Origin: a bacterium
GTDB lineage: Bacteria; Ratteibacteria; UBA8468; B48-G9; JAFGKM01
DNA: 10,409 nucleotides
Assembly: GCA_029548585.1 (NCBI GenBank)
Contig: JAKPNC010000008.1
Location: 1 to 10,409, forward strand
Reading direction: 5' to 3'
The notes below the pieces were generated by a model. That model did not search any database. It saw nothing but the letters and a program-made list of their open reading frames with translations, and was not told the DNA's origin. A program made the position numbers and the translations under genes. Positions 1 through 6,557 of this stretch are shown here, in pieces; positions within the stretch are counted from its first letter, which is position 1; the number at the start of each line of letters is the position of its first letter.

Positions 1-197
1 TAATACAAAATGACGCGAGGATTATAAAAAGAAAAGAGATGAATTTCCTGTACATTTTACCTCCCTGAGTTTAATGATTCAGTTATACATTTGACAGTTT
101 CGCACTCTGCATTGCCCTTCCTGAATTTATCCGATATACTCCATCTGACTTTTAAAAAAAGATTTTCACTCTATCTGAATTAATCTCGAAATTTTAC

Positions 198-215
198 CAT
201 GAAATGTGTTTCATG
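198..215. promoter_or_regulatory. 18-bp palindrome CATGAAA-N4-TTTCATG, possible operator
   Basis: The two 7-bp arms match perfectly around the spacer TGTG. The centre lies about 90 bp upstream of the start point predicted from the 263-291 promoter, a place where an activator dimer could bind. It could also be a small hairpin. A related palindrome, CTTTCATGAAAG, occurs at 10144-10155. The symmetry is seen directly; a regulatory role is inference. Confidence 0.3.
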
Positions 216-262
216 TCAATAAGCGAGCCGGACAGGGATGATTATCAGGTAATAATTTTTAT

Positions 263-291
263 TTGACCCGGAAGATATACCGGAGTAGAAT
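263..291 (+). promoter_or_regulatory. sigma70-like promoter, TTGACC-N17-TAGAAT
   Basis: The -35 TTGACC (263-268) matches 5 of 6 consensus bases and the -10 TAGAAT (286-291) matches 5 of 6, with the ideal 17-bp spacing. It points toward the UroD-like gene, the first gene downstream, which would have a leader of about 175 nt. The match is good, but AT-rich DNA yields such matches by chance. Confidence 0.4.
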
Positions 292-474
292 TTGAAAAAG
301 AAGTTGAGCAGTATGTAATCAGTTTTTCAAAGTCAAAATGGAAGATATCTTTGATAAAAGCAATTTTTGAAACAAAAAAAAAACAGGACATATTAATTTT
401 TGTGCCTGATTTCAAACAGAGAGAGAATCCGGGAATTATATAAAACTGCGGGATGGCTCTTAATGGAATAAACA

Positions 475-1608
475 ATGAATGAAAGGGAAAGATATGTGAA
501 AAGTCTCTTATTTGAGGACGTGGACAAGGTGTTTTTTTCACCCGGCGGACCCAGGGAATCAACTCTTAGGAGATGGAGACAGGAAGGTCTTCCCCCGGAC
601 GTTTACTGGTATGATTACATTCTTGATAAGGAGCTGGGTATTAAGATTGACAAACCTCAGTTTGAACTGATGGATTTCAAGGTTTCCTTCTCAATGATAC
701 CGGGGTTTGAGGAAAAAGTCCTGGAACATAAGGATCGGCACTATATCGTACAGGACGTGAAGGGGACAATCGTGGAGATTTCGGATAACTTTGACGTGAC
801 CTATCTGCGGGCTGCAAAAGACTTTGTCACGAGGAAGTACATCAAGTTCCCTGTCGAAAATATAAAAGACTGGGGATATATGAAAAAAAGATATGATGCA
901 AACGATCCGTCAAGGATGTCCGGTAATCTTAAGGAATTAAGTTCGAAATTGCGTGACAGAGATTATGTTCTGCGTCTCGGGATCGCAGGACCTTTCTGGC
1001 AAATGCGGGACTGGTGCGGATTTGAAAACCTTTGTATGTTTATGGCAACCGACCAGGACTTCGTTATGGAGATGGTTGAGTTCTGGAAGAATTTTGTGCT
1101 CTCTCTTCTTCGCAGGATAAAAGGATATATTTCCTATGACTCGGTAGTTATCAACGAGGATATGGCATACAAGATGAAGAGCATGATTTCGCCTGCCATG
1201 GTAAGAAAGTACCTTATGCCGGTATGGAGCGCCTGGGCTGACATTTTAAAGGAAAGCGGGTGCAAAGTTGTAATGCTGGACTCAGACGGCTACATTGAGG
1301 AATTGATACCGTTATGGATAGAATCCGGCATAAACTGCTGTATACCCATAGAGATCGCCGCAGGCAACGATCCAGTAAAAATCAGAAAGCACTACGGGAA
1401 GAATATGGGTCTTTACGGCGGCATAGACAAACGCTTGATAGCAAAGGGAGGCAAAGCGCTGGAGAACGAGGTATACAGGGTTGTCCCGCAACTGCTGAAG
1501 GACGGCGGTTACATACCATCCTGCGACCATGGAGTTCCGCCTGACATTTCATGGCGGAATTTTGTTGAGTACGCCAGATTGCTTGCCAGGTTACAAGGCT
1601 GGTTATAA
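475..1608 (+). CDS. Uroporphyrinogen decarboxylase (UroD/MtaA) superfamily protein, methyltransferase-like
   Basis: This 377-residue protein has the UroD-fold layout. It opens with MNERERYV, the usual family start, followed by a region near residues 25-40 (GPRESTLRRWRQEGLP). Further family blocks are NEDMAYK (227-233), SDGYIEELIPLWIESG (270-285), IEIAAGNDP (292-300), GLYGGIDKR (312-320) and SCDHGVPPD (349-357). Relatives include haem-pathway HemE and corrinoid methyltransferases such as MtaA/MtbA. This one resembles the large group of paralogues of unknown substrate rather than HemE. MtaA-type enzymes bind zinc with an HxC pair at the position where this protein has D269-S-D271, so ordinary zinc-thiol methyl transfer is doubtful. 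The start is set by the family-like N terminus; the Shine-Dalgarno is weak (TGGA about 8 bp upstream). No corrinoid protein or haem gene is adjacent. The fold is secure; the reaction is not. Confidence 0.85.
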   Translation: MNERERYVKSLLFEDVDKVFFSPGGPRESTLRRWRQEGLPPDVYWYDYILDKELGIKIDKPQFELMDFKVSFSMIPGFEEKVLEHKDRHYIVQDVKGTIVEISDNFDVTYLRAAKDFVTRKYIKFPVENIKDWGYMKKRYDANDPSRMSGNLKELSSKLRDRDYVLRLGIAGPFWQMRDWCGFENLCMFMATDQDFVMEMVEFWKNFVLSLLRRIKGYISYDSVVINEDMAYKMKSMISPAMVRKYLMPVWSAWADILKESGCKVVMLDSDGYIEELIPLWIESGINCCIPIEIAAGNDPVKIRKHYGKNMGLYGGIDKRLIAKGGKALENEVYRVVPQLLKDGGYIPSCDHGVPPDISWRNFVEYARLLARLQGWL

Positions 1609-1812
1609 CCGGACAGCTCACCTTACACGGACAAATTACTCCAATTAACCGGGTTTCCTTTTTTGAAATAAAGTAATAATGGCATATGTTTCTTTGAAAC
1701 TGCAATTTTGAATTACACGTTAACCGAATGATTGATATTCTCAACCTTAAATGCAAGGCTCAGGAATTATCACAGATTCTCATTTGTGAAAAATGATTTT
1801 TGGGTAAATGAA

Positions 1813-1838
1813 GGAATAAAATTATTATTTTTATTTCC
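1813..1838. terminator. AT-rich stem-loop between convergent genes, possible bidirectional terminator
   Basis: GGAATAAAA (1813-1821) can pair with TTTTATTTCC (1829-1838), leaving one bulged base and a 7-nt loop. The stem overlaps the stop codon of the minus-strand aspartase gene and lies downstream of the UroD-like gene, where a shared terminator would be expected. It is weak in GC and lacks a clean T-run on either side. Confidence 0.25.
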
Positions 1839-3690
1839 CCTTCAACCTTTTGGGTGAGATCATGTTTTCAGGTTTGAGAAGTTCGTCAAGTTCTTCTTTT
1901 CCCATGAGCTTTTTTTCAAGCACAAGTTCGTATACGCCCTTATTCTTCTCAAGGGCCTCCTTTGCAAGTCTGTTGCTTGCATCGTAGCCGAGAACCGGGT
2001 TAAGGGCGGTAATGAGACCTATGCTGTTATACACAAGCTCCCTGCATCGTTCCCTGTTTGCGGTAATCCCGTCTATGCATTTTGTCTTCAGGGTAACCAT
2101 CCCGTTATTCAGCATCTCCATGGATTCGAATATGCTCTGGGTCAATACGGGAAGCATGACGTTAAGTTCCAGCTGGCCGGCTCCTGCTGCAAGGCTTACA
2201 GTCAGGTCGTTCCCTATAACTCTGAAAGCGATCTGGTTGACTACTTCCGGTATCACAGGGTTGACCTTTCCGGGCATTATGGAAGAACCTGGCTGCATGG
2301 GAGGCAGGTTTATCTCGTTGAAACCCGCCCTTGGTCCTGAGGAGAGAAGCCTGAGATCGTCGCATATCTTCCCGAGTTTTAAGGCCGTTCTCTTCAGCGC
2401 GGAGGAATACATGACAAATGCCCCGGCATCCTGGGTTGCCTCGATAAGGTTGCTGGCACTGACAATCTCAAGACCTGTTATCTCTCCCAGGTGGCCTATT
2501 ACTTTTTTCCCGTATTCCGGATCGGAATTTATGCCCGTGCCTATCGCTGTCGCTCCCATGTTGACTTCGAGAAAAAGCCTTGCATTTTCTTTCAGCCTCA
2601 GTATCTCTTCCCCGAGGGTCACCGCGTAAGCCTCAAACGACTGGCCGAGAGTCATTGGGACGGCATCCTGAAGCTGGGTTCTCCCTATTTTTATCACATC
2701 GGCAAACTCCGCGCCCTTTTTCCTGAACGAAGATATGAGCGCCCTCAGGGTTTCAAGCAGCTTCTCGTTGCCGTTTATGATAGCGATTTTCACCGCCGTT
2801 GGATATACGTCGTTTGTAGACTGGGAAAGGTTTACATGATTGTTTGGATGGCAGTATTTGTATTCGCCCCTCTTGTGTCCCATTATCTCGAGGGCCCTGT
2901 TGGCAATAACTTCATTTGCATTCATGTTCGTGGTCGTTCCGGCTCCCCCCTGTATCATATCCACGGTAAAATGACTGTCAAATTTACCTTTGGAAATCTC
3001 GTCGCATGCCTTTACAATGGCGTTACAGAGTGGCTCTTCAATTAAATCCAGATCCCGGTTTGCCATGGCAGAAGCCATCTTTACCATCGCGAGAGAGCTT
3101 ATAAGAAACGGGTAGAAATTGAGGCTTATGCCGCTGATGTTAAAGTTTTCAAGTCCCCTCAGGGTCTGTATCCCGTAGTATGCTTCTTCGGGCACGCTTC
3201 TCTCTCCGAGAAGATCCTTCTCCTGCCTGGTACGGCCGGATCCGTATTGAACCTTTGTATCGGTGCCCCTGCCGCTTACTATGCTTATTCTGCGGGATAT
3301 TATCCTTGCAATGTTGCAGACCACTTTGAAAGCGGCTGAATTTACATCCTTGAAGAAATCTTTATGCACAGAGATAATTTTCGTTTCAATCATCGCCCTT
3401 GCCGACGTGGAATGTATGGAAGAATCTTCAAGGGCTCCTTCTCCCAGCATGTCTCCACTGGTCAGGTATGCAAGCCTTTTCTCAATTCCAAGGGTACTTA
3501 ATCTGAATAATTCAACCTCTCCCTCACATATGACATCTATATCCGTGTGGGGTGTATTCTCCCTGTAAAGGATACTTCCCGCCCGGATATTTTTGACCGT
3601 TACATATCTTGAAAGGATCTCGATTTCAGAATCGTCAAGATCGTGGAAAAATTCCATATTCCTGAAGAGGCAGTATTTTTTCTCTGACAT
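1831..3690 (-). CDS. aspA: Cyclic-nucleotide-binding-type domain fused to aspartate ammonia-lyase
   Basis: The C-terminal part (about residues 158-619) is a full aspartase, which reversibly splits L-aspartate into fumarate and ammonia in the cytoplasm. The fumarase/aspartase blocks are all present: TNMNANEVIANRA (255-267), SQSTNDVYPT (289-298), GRTQLQDAVPMTLGQ (336-350) and the catalytic signature GSSIMPGKVNP (468-478). STND and RTQLQDAVPMT favour aspartase over fumarase C. The N terminus (about 8-135) resembles a Crp-type cNMP-binding domain, with EGEVELF (56-62) and GDMLGE (79-84); residues 139-157 form a linker. Usual aspartases are near 470 residues, so the extra ~155 are a real N-terminal fusion in a single unbroken frame. 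I chose ATG at 3690 because AAAAGGAAAAGAG precedes it. GTG 3735 or ATG 3726 would add 15 or 12 residues but lack a ribosome site. The domain may gate activity or oligomerisation; this is inference. Confidence 0.92.
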   Translation of the reverse strand: MSEKKYCLFRNMEFFHDLDDSEIEILSRYVTVKNIRAGSILYRENTPHTDIDVICEGEVELFRLSTLGIEKRLAYLTSGDMLGEGALEDSSIHSTSARAMIETKIISVHKDFFKDVNSAAFKVVCNIARIISRRISIVSGRGTDTKVQYGSGRTRQEKDLLGERSVPEEAYYGIQTLRGLENFNISGISLNFYPFLISSLAMVKMASAMANRDLDLIEEPLCNAIVKACDEISKGKFDSHFTVDMIQGGAGTTTNMNANEVIANRALEIMGHKRGEYKYCHPNNHVNLSQSTNDVYPTAVKIAIINGNEKLLETLRALISSFRKKGAEFADVIKIGRTQLQDAVPMTLGQSFEAYAVTLGEEILRLKENARLFLEVNMGATAIGTGINSDPEYGKKVIGHLGEITGLEIVSASNLIEATQDAGAFVMYSSALKRTALKLGKICDDLRLLSSGPRAGFNEINLPPMQPGSSIMPGKVNPVIPEVVNQIAFRVIGNDLTVSLAAGAGQLELNVMLPVLTQSIFESMEMLNNGMVTLKTKCIDGITANRERCRELVYNSIGLITALNPVLGYDASNRLAKEALEKNKGVYELVLEKKLMGKEELDELLKPENMISPKRLKGK

Positions 3691-3742
3691 TTTTCTCTTT
3701 TCCTTTTGTTGAGTTGGCTCATCCATGTTCAACACTTAACAG

Positions 3743-3774
3743 GTGCCCGTATTCATATGGGTGGCCTCGGGCAC
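3743..3774 (-). promoter_or_regulatory. Hairpin in the leader of the aspartase fusion gene
   Basis: GTGCCCG (3743-3749) and CGGGCAC (3768-3774) are perfect 7-bp inverted arms around an 18-nt loop. Within the loop, CCCG and TGGG offer a weaker competing pairing. It lies between the hydrolase stop and the aspartase start. No T-run follows on the minus strand, so an intrinsic terminator is unlikely; a processing, attenuating or protein-binding site would fit. The inverted repeat is seen; its function is not known. Confidence 0.4.
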
Positions 3775-3792
3775 GACACTTTAAGAACGGGT

Positions 3793-3822
3793 ATCGTAAA
3801 TCATTTGATTTTATAAGGTCAG
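3793..3822 (-). promoter_or_regulatory. Possible promoter with embedded palindrome for the aspartase fusion gene
   Basis: Read on the minus strand, CTGACC (3817-3822) and TACGAT (3793-3798) are 18 bp apart, each with 4 of 6 consensus bases. The spacer contains the palindrome AAATCA-TT-TGATTT (3798-3811), a place where a bound regulator would block polymerase. The -35 hexamer overlaps the hydrolase stop codon. The promoter match is modest, so the fusion gene could instead be read through from the hydrolase promoter. Confidence 0.25.
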
Positions 3823-4691
3823 TAAATGGAGAGCTCTTCGTTTAAAAACTTCCTTATGGAGGATACGAATTTCTCTTTTTCATCTTCACATATCTCGTGC
3901 TTGCTCTCTTCAAAAACAACCAGCCTGGAACCTCGGATCTTTTCATTCATTATCCTGGATTGGGATATGGGGCATATCCAGTCCTGGCTGCTTCCCATAA
4001 TCAGTGTGGGTACACTGATCTCGCAAAGCCTGTTTTCTAGATCGTATGTCCCGCTTCTTCCGCTGATAAAGTAATTCAGAACCAGGGAACTTACCCTGGC
4101 ATTCCTGATGCTCTCATAAGTCTTTTCGGGAGTCCTTTCCATGGAATATAGCGGCGTCATGATGGCAAGGGTCTTCTTCAGGTCCTCGTCATTTTCCATC
4201 CTGCCGTTAAGTATCTTGAACGCGTTTTCCCTTATCAATGGATCCTTGATGCCTTCGGCAAACCTTGCAGCATCTTCGAAACTCCTGCGGCTCGGTGCCG
4301 TGACAGCGAGAACCAGACCGGAAACTGAACCGGGAAACCTGATCGCGTAATCCATGGCAAGCATGCCTCCGAATGATATTCCCAGAGGTATTATCTTTTC
4401 AAAGCCGAGATGTTTTCTCAGGCATTCCATATCCTTTGAAAGCAGTTCCAATGACCATTCCTGCTCGATAACAGGGTCAGATAAGCCGCTTCCGCGCTGG
4501 TCGAAAAGAACCACCTGTACAAGGTCGAAAAAAGGCGCCATTAAAGGTTTCATGCCGGGATGCTCCATTCCAGGCCCGCCCTGCAGTGCAAAGACAACAG
4601 GCTTGATTTTATTCTTTCCGTCAATGCCTGTTTTCAGGCCGTCGTTTACAACATCGAAAAAGATTCTTTTACCGTTAAAACTGGCATACAT
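3819..4691 (-). CDS. Alpha/beta hydrolase, proline iminopeptidase-like
   Basis: This 290-residue protein carries the alpha/beta-hydrolase core: the oxyanion-loop motif QGGPG (37-41), DQRGSGLSD (64-72), the nucleophile elbow GISFGG with Ser106, a likely acid Asp237 in SSQDW, and His265 in SKHE. The GGPG and DQRGSG blocks are typical of the proline iminopeptidase (peptidase S33) branch, which also holds epoxide hydrolases and lactonases, so the substrate cannot be fixed. HGGPG is usual and has become QGGPG here. There is no signal peptide, so it is probably cytoplasmic. The start ATG has a G-run (GGGGGGAT) as ribosome site. A near-consensus promoter lies about 50 bp upstream. The aspartase fusion gene follows on the same strand after a gap of about 128 bp, so partial co-transcription is possible. 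Confidence 0.85.
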   Translation of the reverse strand: MYASFNGKRIFFDVVNDGLKTGIDGKNKIKPVVFALQGGPGMEHPGMKPLMAPFFDLVQVVLFDQRGSGLSDPVIEQEWSLELLSKDMECLRKHLGFEKIIPLGISFGGMLAMDYAIRFPGSVSGLVLAVTAPSRRSFEDAARFAEGIKDPLIRENAFKILNGRMENDEDLKKTLAIMTPLYSMERTPEKTYESIRNARVSSLVLNYFISGRSGTYDLENRLCEISVPTLIMGSSQDWICPISQSRIMNEKIRGSRLVVFEESKHEICEDEKEKFVSSIRKFLNEELSIY

Positions 4692-4749
4692 GAGGATCCC
4701 CCCGTTCTATTTCAAATCCTTCTGAATTTTCATAAGCGCATCATCCAAT

Positions 4750-4778
4750 ATATTAAATTTTCATCCTGATTCTGTCAA
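4750..4778 (-). promoter_or_regulatory. Strong sigma70-like promoter for the hydrolase, TTGACA-N17-TAATAT
   Basis: On the minus strand the -35 TTGACA (4773-4778) is a perfect match, the -10 TAATAT (4750-4755) has 4 of 6 consensus bases, and the spacer is exactly 17 bp. Transcription would start near 4743, giving a leader of about 50 nt before the hydrolase ATG. This is the best promoter in the window. Confidence 0.6.
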
Positions 4779-4881
4779 ATATGAAGCATCCGGCATAATG
4801 AAGTAATATCCTGTTTTTTTGCGGCGTGAAAGATTAATGAATGAATATCCATGAACTCTCAAAAACAGAGGAGATAAAAAG

Positions 4882-4998
4882 TTGAACGACGAAACTCATG
4901 CCCCCTTGCTAAAAAATAATTTTCCTATTAGAATTATAGCGTGCGTCATCATCCGTACTATTAAGAATATACTCGCATGCCTAGCCTTGAAATTATAA
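4882..4998 (+). CDS. Possible small protein or leader peptide, 38 residues, TTG start
   Basis: A strong ribosome site AGAGGAG (4867-4873) is followed after 8 bp by TTG and an open frame of 38 codons ending in TAA. The product would have a polar head (MNDETHAPLLKNN) and a hydrophobic tail with scattered basic residues (about residues 14-38), which could lie on or in a membrane. It ends about 100 bp upstream of the dTDP-glucose dehydratase start. I recognise no family. The support is only the ribosome site and the amphipathic composition; chance is quite possible in 400 bp without a known gene. Confidence 0.25.
   Translation: MNDETHAPLLKNNFPIRIIACVIIRTIKNILACLALKL
4906..4934 (+). promoter_or_regulatory. 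Possible promoter for the dTDP-glucose dehydratase, TTGCTA-N17-TAGAAT
   Basis: The -35 TTGCTA (4906-4911) has 4 of 6 consensus bases and the -10 TAGAAT (4929-4934) has 5 of 6, with 17-bp spacing. The start point near 4941 would give a leader of about 155 nt. It lies inside the possible small ORF, so if this promoter is used alone that ORF is not translated from the same transcript. Confidence 0.3.
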
Positions 4999-5084
4999 AA
5001 AGAAGGATTCCTCTGCAAAACAGGCCCTTGCATCCTGCACCGTACAGGGGAATAATTATCACGGCAGGGGATAATTTACGGCTT

Positions 5085-5090
5085 AAGGAG
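5085..5090 (+). promoter_or_regulatory. Ribosome binding site AAGGAG that points to a TTG start
   Basis: AAGGAG abuts ATG 5091 with no spacer, which is too close for that codon, but stands 6 bp before TTG 5097, which is ideal. The frame also contains ATG 4977 (no ribosome site, unfamiliar N terminus) and ATG 5127 (directly before the TGGAGFIG motif). TTG 5097 is therefore the preferred start, with ATG 5091 adding only two residues. Confidence 0.6.
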
Positions 5091-5096
5091 ATGAAC

Positions 5097-6173
5097 TTGA
5101 ATATTAAAAGGCGGCTTCACAACATCATGGTGACCGGAGGGGCAGGCTTCATCGGAGTCAATTTCATCAGGAACCTTCTTTCCAACAGAAAATTCAGCGG
5201 AAGAATTGTCAACGTTGACGCCCTCACGTATGCAGGAAATACCATGAGCCTTCCGGACGTGCCTGAAAAACATGAAGGAAGATACTTCTTTTTAAAGGCC
5301 GATATCTGCGACACAGAAAGGATATACGGTATCATGAAAGATTTTGGAATTGATACCATCATCAATTTTGCAGCCCAGTCTCATGTTGACAGGTCTATAA
5401 TAAATCCTTCCGATTTCGTCGGTACAAACATATTCGGAACCTTTTCACTGCTTGAAGCTGCAAGAAAGTCATGGAAACCGGGCAGAGGCTACCTGTTCCA
5501 CCAGGTGAGCACAGACGAAGTATACGGAACCCTCGGTTCGGAAGGATCATTTTCCGAGGCTTCGCCCTACTCTCCAAGAAGCCCATATTCCGCATCCAAG
5601 GCATCTGCAGACCTCCTGGCAAAGGCATACTATCATACTTATGGCCTGCCGGTAACGATATCAAATTCCTCCAACAATTACGGGCCGTACCAGTTCCCGG
5701 AGAAACTTGTGCCCCTTATGATCAATAACATGCTCGAAAGAAAGCCCCTGCCAATCTACGGAGACGGCAAACAGGTCAGGGACTGGATATATGTCGAAGA
5801 CCACGTCAGAGGTATCTGGCTCATCCTTGAAAAGGGCATTGAAGGAGAATCTTACAACATCGGAGGCGGCATCGAGCATGAGAACATAAGACTGGTACAC
5901 CTGCTGTGCCGGCTGGTGGCGGAAGAAACGGGTGCCGTCGAAAAGGACCTCAGGGAACTTATAATTCACGTAAAGGACAGGCCTGGCCACGACAGGCGCT
6001 ATTCCATGGACTGCGGGAAGATAATCAGGGAGCTCGGATGGCAACGTATGTACACCCTGAAAAAGGGGCTGGCAAAAACCGTGAAGTGGTACATTGATAA
6101 CACGCCGTGGGTGGAGAACGCCAGGAGCGGAGAATACCTGCGTTGGGTTGATGAGAATTACGGCAACAGGTAA
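5097..6173 (+). CDS. rfbB: dTDP-glucose 4,6-dehydratase
   Basis: This 358-residue extended short-chain dehydrogenase matches RmlB/RfbB in length (about 350-360). It oxidises dTDP-D-glucose at C4 with bound NAD, eliminates water across C5-C6 and returns the hydride, giving dTDP-4-keto-6-deoxyglucose for rhamnose or other deoxysugars. Diagnostic parts are the NAD loop TGGAGFIG (13-20), FAAQSHVDRS (91-100), the catalytic Thr-Asp-Glu in VSTDEVYG (137-144), YSASK with Tyr164 and Lys168, NNYGPYQFPEKLVPL (193-207) and DRPGHDRRYSMD (294-305). It acts in the cytoplasm. It is an orphan here: the usual partners rfbA, rfbC and rfbD are not in the window. It is divergent from the hydrolase and convergent with the PspC gene. 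The start choice rests on the ribosome site described separately. Confidence 0.95.
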   Translation: MNIKRRLHNIMVTGGAGFIGVNFIRNLLSNRKFSGRIVNVDALTYAGNTMSLPDVPEKHEGRYFFLKADICDTERIYGIMKDFGIDTIINFAAQSHVDRSIINPSDFVGTNIFGTFSLLEAARKSWKPGRGYLFHQVSTDEVYGTLGSEGSFSEASPYSPRSPYSASKASADLLAKAYYHTYGLPVTISNSSNNYGPYQFPEKLVPLMINNMLERKPLPIYGDGKQVRDWIYVEDHVRGIWLILEKGIEGESYNIGGGIEHENIRLVHLLCRLVAEETGAVEKDLRELIIHVKDRPGHDRRYSMDCGKIIRELGWQRMYTLKKGLAKTVKWYIDNTPWVENARSGEYLRWVDENYGNR

Positions 6174-6214
6174 CCTGCTATACCCGAGAACGGCCCCTGA
6201 GCCAAAATTGCCGT
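6160..6214. terminator. Branched inverted repeat between convergent rfbB and pspC, possible terminator
   Basis: ACGGCAA (6160-6166) pairs perfectly with TTGCCGT (6208-6214). Inside lie two short stems, CAGG-TAA-CCTG (6167-6177, with the rfbB stop codon in its loop) and GGC-N6-GCC (6192-6203). Together they could form a three-way junction filling the 40-bp gap between the two stop codons. It lacks a T-run, so factor-independent termination is uncertain. Confidence 0.3.
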
Positions 6215-6399
6215 TACTCTTCTGAAACCGGGGACGATACCCATAGCACAAGGTAGAGGAAGAGTCCGAAGCCGTTCAAAAGACATGACGCAAGGAAGAT
6301 GACTCTTACCAGGGTAGGATCAAGGTTGAAGTACTCTCCGAGTCCGCTGCATATCCCGGCTATCTTTTTATCCTTTCTTCTCCTGTAAAACTTTTTCAT
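6214..6399 (-). CDS. PspC-domain small membrane protein
   Basis: The 61-residue protein is one PspC domain: a basic N terminus (MKKFYRRRKDKKIAG), the family block GICSGLGEYFNLDPTLVRVIF (about 15-35), and one transmembrane helix (about 33-54) ending VSSPVSEE. In enterobacteria PspC senses inner-membrane stress and relays it to PspA/PspF; many bacteria carry such minimal stand-alone versions with no known partner. No pspA or pspF is present in the window. AAGGAGG (6410-6416 on the complement) stands 10 bp before the ATG and supports the start. It lies 158 bp downstream of the large membrane protein gene on the same strand. The family call is firm; the physiological role is inferred. Confidence 0.9.
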   Translation of the reverse strand: MKKFYRRRKDKKIAGICSGLGEYFNLDPTLVRVIFLASCLLNGFGLFLYLVLWVSSPVSEE

Positions 6400-6557
6400 C
6401 TATTAAAATCCTCCTTAACCGGTTGCACGATAAAACCACTGGCTGAATGAAAGTTACATGGACGATGTGTGCAAAAGGTACGCCCAAAACGTTCCAGGCT
6501 GTCCAATAATGCTTTAAACGACTTGATTCCACCGCCTGGCTTCTCCTGCCTGTGAGA

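Larger units (their letters stand above)
1..474. other. AT-rich non-coding region upstream of the UroD-like gene
   Basis: No reading frame here has a family resemblance or a convincing ribosome binding site. An open frame on the minus strand (245-562) runs into the UroD gene and has low-complexity composition, so I treat it as chance. The stretch holds an 18-bp palindrome (198-215), a sigma70-like promoter (263-291), a run of ten A residues near 370-380, and a weak AT-only inverted repeat around 326-357. The promoter-to-start distance implies a leader of roughly 175 nt. Confidence 0.5.

Noticed and set aside
326..357. Inverted repeat TTTTTCAAAG with CTTTGATAAA upstream of the UroD-like gene
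   Set aside because: The stem is almost all A-T with one mismatch and a 16-nt loop, which is expected by chance in DNA this AT-rich.
2012..2629. A 205-codon plus-strand open frame antisense to the aspartase
   Set aside because: It is a by-product of the codon usage of the aspartase gene and shows no family resemblance or ribosome site.
5661..6251. A 196-codon minus-strand open frame antisense to rfbB
   Set aside because: The opposite strand encodes a highly conserved dehydratase; the antisense product shows no recognisable motif.
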